Below, piece by piece: positions 37,467-48,701 of a DNA stretch of 64,000 bases. The notes beneath the pieces are model-generated. The model worked only from the letters and a program-made list of their open reading frames with translations, made no database searches and had not been told where the DNA came from. This DNA comes from Palaemon carinicauda. Taxonomy: Eukaryota; Arthropoda; Malacostraca; Decapoda; Palaemonidae. The position numbers were made by a program, and so were the translations under genes. The stretch covers positions 70,160,613 through 70,224,612 of the forward strand of contig NC_090729.1 of assembly GCF_036898095.1 (NCBI RefSeq), in the 5' to 3' direction. Numbering within the stretch: the stretch's first letter is position 1; every line of letters begins with the position of its first letter.

Positions 37467-39039
37467 GTTTTTAAAAATTTAAACTTACCCGCTGGTTATA
37501 TATAATAGCTTTATACTTCTGTCGGGTAGAAAAATTCAAAACTCGCACCAATCGCATAGATATGCCAGGTATACACTAGCGCCACCACGGAGCTAGGTCG
37601 AACTATCCCTCCTAGTATCAGATTTTCTTCTGCTGTCCTACTGGCAACATAGAAATCAAATTTACTCGTGTTTAACCTGGATTTTAGCAGTATTTTGGCG
37701 ATGTACTCTTGTTACGGGTTTGAGCATTCGCTTATTAGGTTTTTGTTTGTTATTTTATCGCTATATTATAGCTTAAAAGGTAGGATTAAAAATTTGTCAA
37801 CCTATTTTTAACTAACGAAAGCATATGGTGATAGGTAAACATCTCGCCTCATCGATGACGTCATAGTCATTTGACGTAAGCTTGAGTATGACTTGCATTT
37901 TCTTTCTTTTTCTACAAAGAATGATAAGTTAATACTATCTTACAAAGTATTTAGTTATATAAAATAAAAGGATTGTTATTTTAAGAAAATTTTTGTCCTT
38001 TTGGTATGCTTTCTTTGGATAATCTCCTATCTGTTTTAAAGATTATCTAGCGTTCATTTTTATTTATGCTACGCAGTCCCCAGTCTATCATTACAGTATT
38101 ACTCTTTGTATCGATATTTATAAAAAGTAAATTTTTCTTTAAAAACTAAGTTTTTAAGTTATATTAGATAAAAGGAATATGTAATTTTCCAATTATATTG
38201 GTCCTTTTAGTATTTTTTCTTTAGCTATTCTGTTTACAAAGATAAAAGAGAATAAGCGTTCAGTTAATTTTTATACGACGTAGTATTCATGACAATCGAT
38301 ATAGTCTCACGATTCTTTGTATCGTTGTTTACTTGTTCGTTTTTGGAATACTAAATTTTTTCGTATAATATTTATAAATGTTCCAATTGTTAAATGTGAC
38401 TTCGTCTTTTATTGGAACCCCTTAATATTAAGGGTTGGTTTAAATATGTAGATATATTCTTTATTCCTATATCTATTTATGTAATATGTTAATGTTTTAT
38501 ATTAAATATTTTGTTACATTTTATATGGAATTCAGTGCCTATTGCATTCCCGTTCAAGCCCTTGACAGAATAGTAAGTTTTCCTTTTACGGGCGTGTATA
38601 CTTTTGGTTTTATACCAAAGAATCAAAAATGCAAATTTTTAGTGCTAAATTAGTGCAGTGAATTTTATTCAATACAGTAGAGGGTGCTTCTGTTCGGACC
38701 TGTCGTTATCCTAGCCTTAGACCTCTTTCAAGCTCCCGGACCCATGGGAGAAGTAAAGTCGAGCGGCGAAGGGAAGCGAGAGGTGTAGCCTGGCGCTTAC
38801 CATCTTGTAAGACCCGAGCAGTAGTCCCCTCGAGCATTTTCTGTTGACGATCCCCAGAACGCTCGCCCTCGCCGTAGGTAAGGCGAGGTAAAAGTGTTTT
38901 CTAACTTTAAACGATATCGCGTATCAGGTGCGAAGCTGAAAACAAAATTAAAATCATTCTTGACAGGTAATGAGCATTTAATGTTCTTACTTCTTAAAAA
39001 GAGCTGAACTTGATGGCACGTGCCAAGCAGTTGAGCATG

Positions 39040-39210
39040 ATGGCGCTTGCCAGGTGGCTGAGCATGGCGCCTCGTGCCAAGCTGAACGTGGCGGCTCACG
39101 CCAAGCTGAACGTGTCGCCTCGCGCCAAGCTGAGCGTGACCCTTCGCGCTAAGCTGAGCATGTCGCCTCCCTCCAAGCTTAACGAGACGCCTCGCACCAA
39201 GCTGAGCATG
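39040..39210 (+). repeat. 24-bp tandem repeat in DIRS 2
   Basis: Unit GCCAAGCTGAACGTGTCGCC plus TCGC. At least six adjacent copies with substitutions. Confidence 0.88.
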
Positions 39211-39712
39211 ACAACAACAGAGTGTTGGTCATCTAGCTTTCACTAGACGCGATCGGCATAGCTCCGAGCGTCTGAATCGCAAGCGTTATTGTTCTGAAAG
39301 TCACGTGGCGCCAAGCGGCGTCAAGAGCTTGCATGACAAAGTAGAACTTGATGTCTACATGACCATGCGTCTAGCGTTGGAACTTTGTTACGCCCGGTGC
39401 TATATTAAGAAATAATTATTAACTAGAAAGATATGTTCTCAGACCAAGGCCTGCTTGAACTAATTCTTGGTTGGGAGAGCTAGAATTAAACCTCTAAAGC
39501 ATTGAGGTCAGAATTTAGATCCTTAAGGAGTTGACTCCTAGGAAACAAGACATCTCTACCTAGGTTAGAGACTTGCAGGAGGAAGGGAGTGACTATCAGA
39601 AACTCCTGAGAGTTTTCTGAAGAGTTTCCATTTTATTTTGTACCTGCTGCTCCTCGTTCCGCTTTCAGAGTTTTTCGCTAAGGAAGATGACAAAGGAATC
39701 TCTGTTTATCAT

Positions 39713-39894
39713 TTTATTATTATTACTAGCCAAGCTACAACCCTAGTTGGAAAAGCAAGATGCTATAAGCCTAAGGGTTCCAATAGGGAAAGATGGCTCA
39801 GTAATGAGAAGAAATAAAGAAATAAATAAATGATGAGAATAAATTAACAATAAATTATTCTGAGAAAAGTAACAAAGTCAAAAAGACAGTGCTG
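39713..39894 (-). mobile_element. LINE-A 3' end inside DIRS 2
   Basis: Reverse complement of 7960-8155: ATTATTATTACTAGCCAAGC tail side, CTACAACCCTAGTTGGAAAA, then ATTAACAATAAATTATTCTG. DIRS 2 sequence resumes at TGCTGATAGAGCAG. Confidence 0.85.
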
Positions 39895-40649
39895 ATAGAG
39901 CAGTGCTTTAGCGTGTCCTCAATGCAGCATAAAGAACCTAACTGCAGATGTTGGTGCAGCAGCACGTTCAGCTGCAACAGCAGGAAGTGCATTAGTGCTT
40001 TTAAAAAGAAGGCAGTGCCCCTTTTTTGCTGTATACTGCCTGTCAGGATGTCAGAAGTTGGCAAAGCTTTAGTTCAGACTGATAAGGATCTTGTTCCTGA
40101 GTCTGGTGTACAGGCACCGCCGCTTCCGCCAGACTGTTTTCCGTCTGCTGAAATGCGGAGCGTGATGAAAGCGATGAGGAAGTCGGTTCGCGATCAAAGT
40201 TTTCTAAACCGATGTCACCTAATGTTGATCCTAGTTGGACTATGCTGCTGGCATGAAGCAACGGCTCTCATCTGTTATGCAATCTTATCAGCTTGTAGTT
40301 AGCACAGCGATGGTTCGTCATGATTCTTTTCAGGACGCGTTGTCGCACAGGCGGCCTACCAGCAGTTAATTTTGAACAGCGTGATAAGGCTTCTATATCC
40401 CATTGAGTGTCTTCTCTTGATACCAGACATCAAACGGCCAAGCGTGTCATCAAGCGTTTACCTTCCAAGCGCGGCGACGATTGCTAGGCAGCTAAGCGCG
40501 ACATTGGGCGTCAAGTTGAACGTGACGTCAGCCGTCAAGCTGAACGTGACGTCGAGCAACAAGCTCGTGACGCTGAAGGTCAAACAAACCGTGACGTCCA
40601 ACGTCAGTCACATACTGTTCAGGCTACGTCCAGAGGACAAAACTTCTCT

Positions 40650-42250
40650 ATGGAGACTCGTAAGACTTTGCTTGCTGCAGTAAAGAAGGTCCACTGGATG
40701 ATCTCTTTAGATCTCCAGGATGCTTACTTCTACTTCCTCATCCATCCGAACTTCAAGCTACCGGAATGTTCGTGTACGGGAGGAAGTTGTCCAGTTCTGA
40801 GTTCTTTGTTTCGGGCTAAGCACCACTCCTCAAATAGAGGGTGTGTCTTTGAGGACATATCGTTGTGTCCTATCCTTAGACCTCTGGAAGGAAGTATTCA
40901 AGTTTCGGGCCTTAGGCTTCGCCCTCACCACCGCCCCTCTAGTCTTCACAAAGATCATGATGATTGTGGCAAGCATGCTCCACTCAAGAGGCATCAGAGC
41001 CTCCTTGTACTTGGACGAGTGGCTACTAAGAGCCCCCTCACTCAATCGCTGTCTGTAGGATTTACGTCTGACAATGAGTCTGTCAGAGGAGCTAGTACTT
41101 CTGGTGAATTCAGAGAAGTCTCAATTGATCCCTTCCCAGAAGATCCTTTATTTGGGGATGGAGATTCACAGTCTGACTTTTCAGGTTTTTCCATCACCTG
41201 CAAGAATACAGCTAGCTCTCCTAAGGCTTTGTGCTTTTCTAAAGAAGGAGTTTTGTTCAGTGAGGGAGTGGATGAGTCTCCCGGGAACCCTCTCTTCACT
41301 AGAACAATTTGTATGTCTGGGGAAACTAAATTTACGACCCTTTCAGTTCCATCTCAATTGCCATTTAAGCAAAGAGGACCGCCTCGACAAGGAGAGCATT
41401 CCTCATACGGAACCGATAAAAGAGTGCCTTCGTTGGTGAACAACATAAACAGGCTCCAGGAAGGTCTCTCTTTGGAACAAAAGAGCCCAGACCTTGTGTT
41501 GTTTTCTGACGCCTCAGACTCGGGGTGGGGACCATCACTAGGAAAGTCAGAGATTTTGGGTCTGGACAAAACAACAGCTAAGTCTCCACATCAATCAAAA
41601 GGAGCTGTTAGCAGTCCTGTTGACTCTCAAGGGGTTCGAGAAGCTAGTACTGAACAAAGTAATACAAATCACTGCGGACAATACCACAGCTTTAGCCTAC
41701 ATAGCGAAACAAGAGGGAACGCATTCGAGGTCTCTTTACGAGTTAGCAAAAACTTTTCTCGTTTGGGTACATCAAAGAAAGATATCCCTGTTGACAAGAT
41801 TCATTCAAGGGGAAAAGAATGTGAGGGCAGACAGCCTCAGCAGGAGGAATCAAGTTCTCCCCACAGTGGACACTGCATCTAGATGTATGCAAGAAACTTT
41901 GGCGGATTTGGGGCCGCCCCCTTATAGATCTATTCGCAACCTCAAAAACCAAAAGACTAGAGAATTATTGCTCCCCAGTTCCGCATCTCGAAGCGTCACA
42001 CATAGACGCGTTCCTGATGGACTGGTCACACCTAGATGTGTACGCTTTCCCTCCATTCAAAGTGCTGCACAGAGTACTACAAAAGTTTGTCTCACGAGGG
42101 AACCAGATTGACGTTAATAGCCCCCTTCTGGACATCAAGAGGTTGGTTCACAGAGGTACTGGAATGAATGGTGGATGTTCCAAGAAGCTTGCCATTGAGA
42201 ATAGATCTTCTCGGACAACCCCACTTGGCAAGAAACCATCTAAACCTCCC
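40650..42250 (+). pseudogene. DIRS 2 reverse transcriptase and RNase H
   Basis: It enters RT at KKVHWMISLDLQDAYFYFLI, so the N-terminal RT blocks seen in DIRS 1 are absent. After a frame change, 40843-41058 gives RALGFALTTAPLVFTKIMM and SLYLDEWLLRAPS, where the active-site YLDD reads YLDE. 41074-41439 (LVNSEKSQLIPSQKILYLGM, FCSVREWMSLPGTLSSLEQF) continues to TW/RW-TGA. RNase H is split across frames: LVLFSDASDSGWGPSL, VIQITADNTTALAYIAKQEG and FIQGEKNVRADSLSRR. Several frameshifts; inactive. Confidence 0.83.
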
Positions 42251-43241
42251 AGCTCTACATCTGACTGCCTTCAGACTATCGAAAAACTTGCAAGATCTAG
42301 TCTTGCTAGAGCAAGAAGAACTTCTACTATCAGGTTGTACCAATCCAAGTGGGAAGTTTTTAGAGCATGGTGTAAAACAAACTCGGTTTCTTCATCCAGT
42401 ACCTCTATAGCTCAAATTGCCAATTTCTTTTTAGAGCTTAGAAGAAGGCACAATTTCTCCTCCTCAACCATTAAAGGGTACAGGAGTATGTTAGCAGCGG
42501 TCTTCAGGCATAGACATTTAGACCTCTCAAATAACAAGGACCTTCAGGATCTCCTTAGATCCTTTGAAACCTCTAAGAAATGTCAACAGGATTCACCAGC
42601 CTGGAATTTAGACGTGGTTTTAAAATTTCTTATGAGTGACAGATTCGAACCTTTATTTTTAGTAAGCTTAGCAACAGCTAAAAGGGTCAGTGAAGTTCAT
42701 GCTTTTAGCAAAAACATTGGCTTTAGAAATGGCAAAGCTATATGCTCCCTGCAGCTTGATTTTCTAGCCAAAAATGAACGTCCTTCTCACCCATGGCCAA
42801 AATCTTTTGAAATTGCTAACCCCTCTGATTTTGTGAGTGAGGAGCTGGAGAAAGTTCTATTTAGACAGGACTAAAGGTTTAAGAGGCAGTTCAGAAGCTC
42901 TTTGGTGTGCAGTCAAAAAGCCTGCTTTACCTATGTCTAAAAACGCCAAATCATATTTCATTAAAACTTTTAATTAAAGAAGCTCACACACTGGTGAGGC
43001 AGATCTCAAGATCCTGAAAGTTAAGACTCATGAAGTTAGAGCTGTGGCAACTTCTGTGGCTTTTAAACAAAATCGTTCTCTGCAAAGTATAATGGATACA
43101 ACGTTTTGGAGAAGTAAATCTGTATTCGCATCACATTATTTAAAACGTGTCCAGACTCTTTATGAGGACTGCTACGCTTTGGGTCCATTCGTAGCAGCGA
43201 ATGCAGTAGTAGGTGAAGGATCTACCACTACACTCCCTTAA
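42150..43241 (+). pseudogene. DIRS 2 tyrosine recombinase
   Basis: SLARARRTSTIRLYQSKWEV and FRAWCKTNSVSSSSTSI form the core-binding part. STIKGYRSMLAAVFRHRHLD follows, then SLATAKRVSEVHAFSKNIGF with the box A Arg. A frame change near 42870 and a TAA near 42975 follow. The end has KTHEVRAVATSVAFKQNRSL (box B His-x-x-Arg) and VFASHYLKRVQTLYEDCY with the catalytic Tyr, to TAA at 43239-43241. Closely similar to DIRS 3. Confidence 0.88.
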
Positions 43242-43616
43242 TCCCTAGTACCCTTTTCCCCTCTTGGAACTTGTATATATTTTTATGATTGGAGGAAATT
43301 GCTAGACAATCTTCCCCAATCTTTGACTTAGTCGGGTAGTCATTTGTTCCTTGAGAGCACGTGGAACAAGGGTATTAGTTGAGGTCCTGTCAGCATAGAG
43401 GTTATTCACTGTTTGACAGCTCCTAGAGTTCTTCAGCCCCCTGGGTGGATCGCTGGTTCTCAAAGGACAGCAGACTTATTAATGCAGAGAATCATTGAAG
43501 TCAGCTTCCTTAATAGGTACAAACCCTTAAGCTAGTTTTGTTTTAAACTCTTAAGTGAAATTCCATTAATGTTGCTGTCTCTGACCCGCCACCAAGGGTG
43601 TCAATCAGCTATTATT

Positions 43617-43705
43617 ATATAACCAGCGGTAAGTTTAAATGTTTAAAAATTATATTTTCATAATAAAATAAATTTTTGAACATACTTAGCTGGTTATATA
43701 ACTTA
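43617..43705. repeat. DIRS 2 internal complementary region
   Basis: GTTATATAACCAGCGGTAAG and TACTTAGCTGGTTATATAAC complement the two element tips. The middle ATTATATTTTCATAATAAAA joins them. Confidence 0.82.
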
Positions 43706-43923
43706 AAATCCCACCCTCCTCCCCTTTAGAGACCTATGGGCATGGAAAATATGATACTAGGAGGGATAGTTCGACCTAGCTCCGTGGTGGCGCTAGTGTA
43801 TACCTGGCATATCTATGCGATTGCTGCGAGTTTTGAATTTTTCTGCCGGACAGAAGTATAAAGCTATTGTATATAACCAGCGGGTAAGTATGTTAAAAAA
43901 TTTATTCGATTATGAAAATATCA

Positions 43924-44007
43924 TGATTAGAATTTCGCCTCTATTATTTACTAAACAAGTTCGACACATTTCCATGCCAACCCTGAAATTTCTTTCATTT
44001 TACAACA
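43924..44007 (-). repeat. BEL/Pao 5' LTR, outer part after DIRS 2
   Basis: TGATTAGAATTTCGCCTCTA and onward continues the LTR exactly where 37466 stopped, ending ...TTTTACAACA. Followed by AACTA, then host intron. Confidence 0.85.
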
Positions 44008-44044
44008 AACTATTAGTTTTATTTTATTGTTATTTTTGTTATTA

Positions 44045-44081
<37 letters not shown>

Positions 44082-44261
44082 TATTTTCTGCTATTGAGAT
44101 GTCTTGTATAAATACAATAAAAACTTTTTTTCCTGAATATGACCTGTTAAATAAGGTTGCGTTTTATAACTTGTCAAATACGATATTTTTGATAGTTTTT
44201 AAATTGGAAAGTCATAATGCAGTGGTAGTAATTTTTACATTGAAATTAACAGAGTCTTCAG

Positions 44262-44414
44262 AACTTGACATTAACCTGCCCAGCTGAACCAGATGAATCC
44301 AAAGAGGAGAAAAATGAGAAGGATCTAATCACCTTTGAGGAGGAAGCAGAAGTTATTGATTCAGGTTTATCAACCCCTGAATTATTACCGAGTGTATCTC
44401 AAATGCAAGTTGTG
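44262..44414 (+). CDS. NBR1-like gene, candidate exon B (51 codons)
   Basis: The donor GTAAGT starts at 44415. Two acceptors are possible: TTCAG ending 44261, which keeps phase 0 with exon A, or GCCCAG ending 44283, which would need a one-base carry-over. I chose the first because of phase. The coding sequence includes EPDESKEEKNEKDLITFEEE, AEVIDSGLSTPELLPS and VSQMQVV, strongly acidic and disordered. Ends in phase 0. The upstream intron is the 35-kb one filled by BEL/Pao. Confidence 0.62.
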
Positions 44415-44659
44415 GTAAGTTTTTTGTCACAGTCTATTTGCTAGAATGTTATTTTGACGTGCTTAGCTCAGTCTTTATGTTCATTTGTTGCAATGTGTAT
44501 TTAATTTAGGAGTATATGAAGCAGTCAAAGTAATGTATTGAGAAAATACTTCACCCAAGGTTATGTCATTCCTGCTAAGCCTTAATAAGGTACTCACTAG
44601 GTTGCTACTTTGATATTGTACTTGCATTTAACTCCCCGAGGATCCGGTGATGCCCTTGG

Positions 44660-44800
44660 TGTGCCATCTATTATTATTATAGTTATTAATAGCTAAACTA
44701 CAACACTAGTTGGAATAGCAGGATGTTATAAGCCCTAGGGCTTCAACAAGCATAGCCCTTTGAGGAAAGGAAATAAGGAAACAGAACTCTAACCTAAGAC
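44660..44800 (-). mobile_element. LINE-A 3' end
   Basis: ATCTATTATTATTATAGTTATTAATAG (shown in part) leads into CTACAACACTAGTTGGAATA and TATAAGCCCTAGGGCTTCAA, the reversed tail of LINE-A. Sequence to about 45190 continues without recognisable coding and may be more of the same or a related 3' UTR. Confidence 0.78.
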
Positions 44801-46431
44801 AGTGGAAGACCATGGCACAGAGGCTATGGTATTACCCACAACTAGGGAACAATTTGATTTTGGAGTGTCCTCCTAGAAGAACTGCTAACCATAGCTAAAG
44901 AGTCTCTTCTACCCTTCCCAAGTGGAAAGTAGCCACTATACAATTACATTGCAGTAGTTAATCCCTTGAATGAAGAAGATTTCTTGGTTATCTTATTGTT
45001 GTAATATGTATGGGGAAAGAATAGGCCGGACAATCCGGTGTATATGTATGCAAAGGAAAAATCACCCGTAACCAGAGAGAGATCCAATGTCGAACTATCT
45101 GGTCAGTCAAAGGACCCAGTAACTCTAGTGGTGGTATCCCCATAGGGTGATTGGTGATTTGGCCAACCTACTACCTATATTTATGTAGCTATATAAAAAA
45201 TTTAATCAGCTTTCTAATGCTGTCTTCATGTTCTTTCTATATTTGTTCGTTAGTTTGTTACAATGCAAAACCTTGGCGTAAGTAGGTTGACACATGACGT
45301 CATTGCTCACCATAAAAAAGTTTGCAAGTCATGAGCTGGACAGCGTTTTTTTTTCATGGCTGGGATCACAAAAGGGTTAACACACTAGATTTTACTAAGG
45401 ATTTTTTGCAATATTCATTTTATTCCTTAGTGAGCACTGGCTTAGGCTGTCCATATTTTGAAACGTGATTGAGTGCAAACTCCTCTTGTTCATCCCAAGA
45501 GATAGGTAGTATGCAACATAGTGTCTTTTCTATTATTCTCTCTTTCAGAAGCAAATCAGTTTTTTAGAAATTGTGTTGGTAGAAGTAGTTTTATGTGAGC
45601 AGTTCTGTAGGAGTCAAGTTTGACTCATAGGGCTGGTAAATTGCCTCCCTTACAAAGAAAAAAGAAAAAAAAAAAAAAAAATTGTCCAGTTACAAAGTTT
45701 TGATGGATTGCCATTTTTAAATTAGAATGAAAATTTTAATATTAGAAACAAACCCTTTGGGCCAATCATTTATAAGTCCAATGTTTTGTCTAGGACTCAA
45801 AGTGGTCAGGTTAAAAATAATAATTAAAGTAATTTCCTTACGTATCATGGTAAACTCGGGTATTAGGTCATTTTTGGTGCTTTGCACTCACAATTATACC
45901 GTATGGAGGATGATTTGATAACTTAATTTGACTCATGATTTTATTTATTTTTTTTTTTTTTTCAAATATAAACCTTTCAGCTGTACTCTTCATTTCTTTG
46001 AATCTTATGTTTTTTTAAATGTAGATGAATATGATACCAACAGAAATTCAGTACAATTTGTTTGATTAAATGATCAAGCTAGACTGATAAAATTTGTATG
46101 CAGGGTACATCACTATTCATCTATGTGTGATCATATAATATGGTAGAATTTGCATGAAGTTTTTGGTCAGTCTCTTCCCTTGATTTTATAGAAGTGAATG
46201 TTTAATTTGTTTATGAACTTGTATGGAAGCTGTAAGTCTTTGTCATTTTGCTCCATTGAATCTAGTTTTATTTGCATATTGGACTCTCTTAAGTGATAAG
46301 TGTAAAATGTTGTTTACTTGGAAATAAATGGTAACAACCTTGATAGCTGACGATATTTTAAAGTGCCATATTGATTCAAGAACTATAGCTGTATAACTAT
46401 AGTTACTAATTTGTTCCTTTTTTATTCTCAG

Positions 46432-46687
46432 GTTCCATTGAAGGAAATGGCAAAGGAATCTGTGGAAAACTTAATACACAAGGATCAGGAAATTAAGTCT
46501 CCACTTAAGGAAGCAGACACATCATTCAACAACCAGTCAGATTCTATTAGCATGTCCAGTGGGTCGTTCTCAGAAATAGATTCTGAAGATCAAGCCATCC
46601 TGAATGAATCAGACAGTGAGGGTTCGGATCATGAGTATTACGTTGTCCAGTTACCCGAATGCTTCAATACAAATTCATTGCTTGAAG
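46432..46687 (+). CDS. NBR1-like gene, exon C, carries LC3-interacting-type motif
   Basis: The acceptor TTTATTCTCAG ends at 46431 and the donor GTGAGC starts at 46688. The exon begins in phase 0 and ends with one base (G) carried to exon D, where G+CA gives Ala. It codes for VPLKEMAKESVENLIHKDQE, then Ser/Asp-rich SMSSGSFSEIDSEDQAIL and SDSEGSDHEYYVVQLPECFN. The last block aligns by eye with the NBR1 LIR region of vertebrates (acidic run, aromatic, two hydrophobics, LPECF). In that family it binds LC3/GABARAP on autophagosomes. Here YYVV would be the core motif (Tyr-x-x-Val). Family recognition is from memory without a search. Confidence 0.8.
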
Positions 46688-46899
46688 GTGAGCATCACTT
46701 ATGTTTATAATATTCCCTTTATTATTCTCAATTTAGATATTTAACCTAACAAATGGGAACATGAGTGCGTGGAAAGCATTGCAGTGGAAGCTAAATTGCG
46801 GAGTTATCATAATATGCTGGATCATCTGATGATCTGGATTAAAATGATGCCAGATTGATGTGTTTATTTTATATATAGAATCATTCTGTAGTATAGGAC

Positions 46900-47075
46900 T
46901 ACTACTACTACTACTACTACTATTTTGTAAGCCACAACCCTAGTTTGAGAAGTTGGATACCATAACCCCAAGGGCTCCAACAAGGAAAAATAGGCCAATG
47001 AGGATAGGAAATTAGGAAATAGATGAACTATATGAGAAGTTATGAATGAAGAGTATAAAATATCCTAAGATCAGT
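46900..47075 (-). mobile_element. LINE-A 3' end with (CTA)n tail
   Basis: CTACTACTACTACTACTACT then AGCCACAACCCTAGTTTGAG and AACCCCAAGGGCTCCAACAA, reversed LINE-A tail with a changed trinucleotide. It lies in the short intron between exons C and D. Confidence 0.75.
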
Positions 47076-47240
47076 AACAATGTTAAAATAATCCGACATA
47101 CATAAACTATGAAGAGAGAATGTCAACTTGTTAAACATGAACACACACATTTGCTGCAAGTTTCAACTTCTCCTCACTTTATCGTTTAAAAGAATTATAA
47201 AGTTGATTGATATATATAATTTTTTGGTCTTTGATTTCAG

Positions 47241-47704
47241 CATCTGAAAGTAATAAAAATGAGTCGGATTCAGGAGAAAATCCAGTCGTGTGGCAGGAAG
47301 AGTTTGATCGTCCAGAAAGTCCAGACTTTCTTACCGCGGATGAAGACGACAGAACAACGGCAGTGGCGTCCGATTCGTCAGAGGATCTGACATGTCCTGT
47401 CAACGAACCCAGTTACGATTCAAGTTCATCTAGTGTCAGTCAAGCAAGTGGCAGCACAAATCCTGAAAACACACAAAACAAATCACAGGTTCAGAAAGGC
47501 AACAGTTCCTCCTTGCCAGACCCGCCCACAGATACAAAACCCTTCATGGTCATCCCAAATGAAGCACTTCAAACTAACCTTCTGTATTCAGCATCCCAGA
47601 GCAAGTCCGGGGACCAAGCGAGAAAAGATCAAGATCCCGGCACCTGGGCATCAGGAGCAAACTGCCAAAGAAGGGTTGTTTGTGAACAACCATATTCTTC
47701 ACAG
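47241..47704 (+). CDS. NBR1-like gene, exon D (154 codons plus carry-over)
   Basis: The acceptor TTGATTTCAG ends at 47240 and the donor GTAAGT starts at 47705. Phase fits exon C exactly (G|CA). The product has SESNKNESDSGENPVVWQEE, RPESPDFLTADEDDRT, DSSEDLTCPVNEPSYDSSSS and LPDPPTDTKPFMVIPNEALQ. It is disordered, acidic at first and then Gln/Ser-rich, ending in phase 0. No domain is recognisable. Position between the LIR-type motif and the C-terminal helix fits the variable linker of NBR1 proteins. Confidence 0.78.
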
Positions 47705-47859
47705 GTAAGTTTTTATTGGTTTGATTTAAAATCCATTCTTTAAATTTATTCTTGGAAATAAATTTTGCAATAAGAGGTCTTTTCTGCTCATGATGTATTA
47801 ATGTGAAAGCTACCTGAAAGAGGCTGGAGCACATGGAGACATAGTAAAGATTTTTTGGT

Positions 47860-48560
47860 CATTTATTCATGTGCATTAGGCCTCCTGATTGCATTTTCTA
47901 TGACACGTTCCAGCATCCTTGGAACAACCTCAATGTCTATGCTTTTTTCCCCCTTATACCAACTTCAAAAGCCAATAAACAAGGTATTTTTATCCAAAAA
48001 CTTTAATCTGACCCTAGTAGCTCGGAAGTGGTATCAAGCAGAATGGTATCCAGGCCTTCTGTTTTTACAAGTAGAGGTTTAGAGAGACCTTCCCTGTTGG
48101 TACAACCTGCTTCTCCAACCGCATTTGTAGAGGTTTCTCAACTTGGTGGAATACCTATCACTTCACGGGTGGACGTTATCCAGCATTTCCAGGAGAGAGA
48201 CTTTTTGCATGAAAAGTCTCAATATCTCAAGAAATCCTCCAAATACGTGTACCAGACAAAGTTGGACAGCCTCTGTGGTTGGTGCCATCAACACAATACT
48301 TTTCCTCCAGGAGCCTCTATTCTACTAGTAGTAGACTTTATAGTTTACCTGCAAAATAGAAAATGCCTCTGTCTTAGCAGTAAAAGGGTATTGTTCAGCC
48401 TTTAGCCAGGTACTGAGACTTAGGGATATTTCTTCTTCATGGGAATAATTTGTACTTATCAAGAGTGAGGAGCAGACCTGTTCTTCTCGTGAAGGGATGT
48501 CACCAAGGTTATGGGGGTCTTTAAAGAGAGCTCCTTATGAACCAGATACCAAATGGAGTG
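47860..48560 (+). pseudogene. DIRS recombinase fragment
   Basis: It begins in the post-RNase H segment (WNNLNVYAFF-like, about 47915-47950) and SSRMVSRPSVFTSRGLERPS. It continues with YLKKSSKYVYQTKLDSLCGW (core-binding part; compare DIRS 1 SSAGVYQAKWRVFCSWC) and FIVYLQNRKCLCLS. Stops at 48405 and onward. No ITRs or other domains are visible. Closest of the window copies to DIRS 1. Confidence 0.72.
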
Positions 48561-48701
48561 AGAGTACGGGTATGATTGATTAATTTGCATTACTTAGTGC
48601 TGAATGGCCTTTGATGCCCCAATGCTTGGCTTAAGTCCTAAATTTTATATTAAATTCAGTTCAATCCTTATGAACTGTAGTGAATTCTTGTAGATCACTA
48701 G

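Larger units (their letters stand above)
38660..40640 (+). pseudogene. DIRS 2 gag-like region with 24-bp repeats
   Basis: Around 38680-38760 the DNA matches DIRS 3 gag at 53670-53760 (CTCTTTCAAGCTCCCGGACC against CTCTTGCAAGCTCCCAAGCC). At 39040-39210 a 24-bp unit is repeated about seven times, coding for RAKLNVAA-like octapeptides. Related SAVKLNVT-like repeats lie near 40495-40610. A LINE-A tail (39713-39894) interrupts it. No long frame survives. Confidence 0.6.
37467..43923 (+). mobile_element. DIRS-order retrotransposon 2, inside the BEL/Pao LTR
   Basis: Inverted terminal repeats at about 37488-37622 and 43752-43890 share ATATGCCAGGTATACACTAG, CGCCACCACGGAGCTAGGTC and GAACTATCCCTCCTAGTATC (second copy reversed). 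The internal complementary region is at 43617-43705. The ends can be placed to a base or two, because the other LTR (10575-10590) shows the empty site AATTAATTTGATTAG. No target duplication is seen. The gag, RT/RNase H and recombinase regions are all frame-shifted. Confidence 0.9.
10032..44007 (-). mobile_element. BEL/Pao LTR retrotransposon, split by many later insertions
   Basis: Two direct repeats of about 628 bp bound the element: 10032-10659 (3' LTR on the minus strand) and 36929-37466 joined to 43924-44007 (5' LTR, interrupted by DIRS 2). On the minus strand the LTRs start TGTTGTAAAAT. Outside them lie AACTT (10027-10031) and AACTA (44008-44012), a 4-of-5 match for a 5-bp target duplication. 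Between them, in minus-strand order, come gag, protease, RT, RNase H, integrase core and integrase C-terminus, the BEL/Pao order. Insertions into it are RTE-like LINE copies, DIRS 1 with a Tigger inside it, a Tigger-family MITE and DIRS 2. The element occupies nearly the whole intron between exons A and B of the host gene. Confidence 0.82.

Noticed and set aside
44284..44414. Shorter version of exon B starting after GCCCAG
   Set aside because: It would need a one-base carry-over from the previous exon, but exon A ends in phase 0. It stays possible if an unseen exon lies between.
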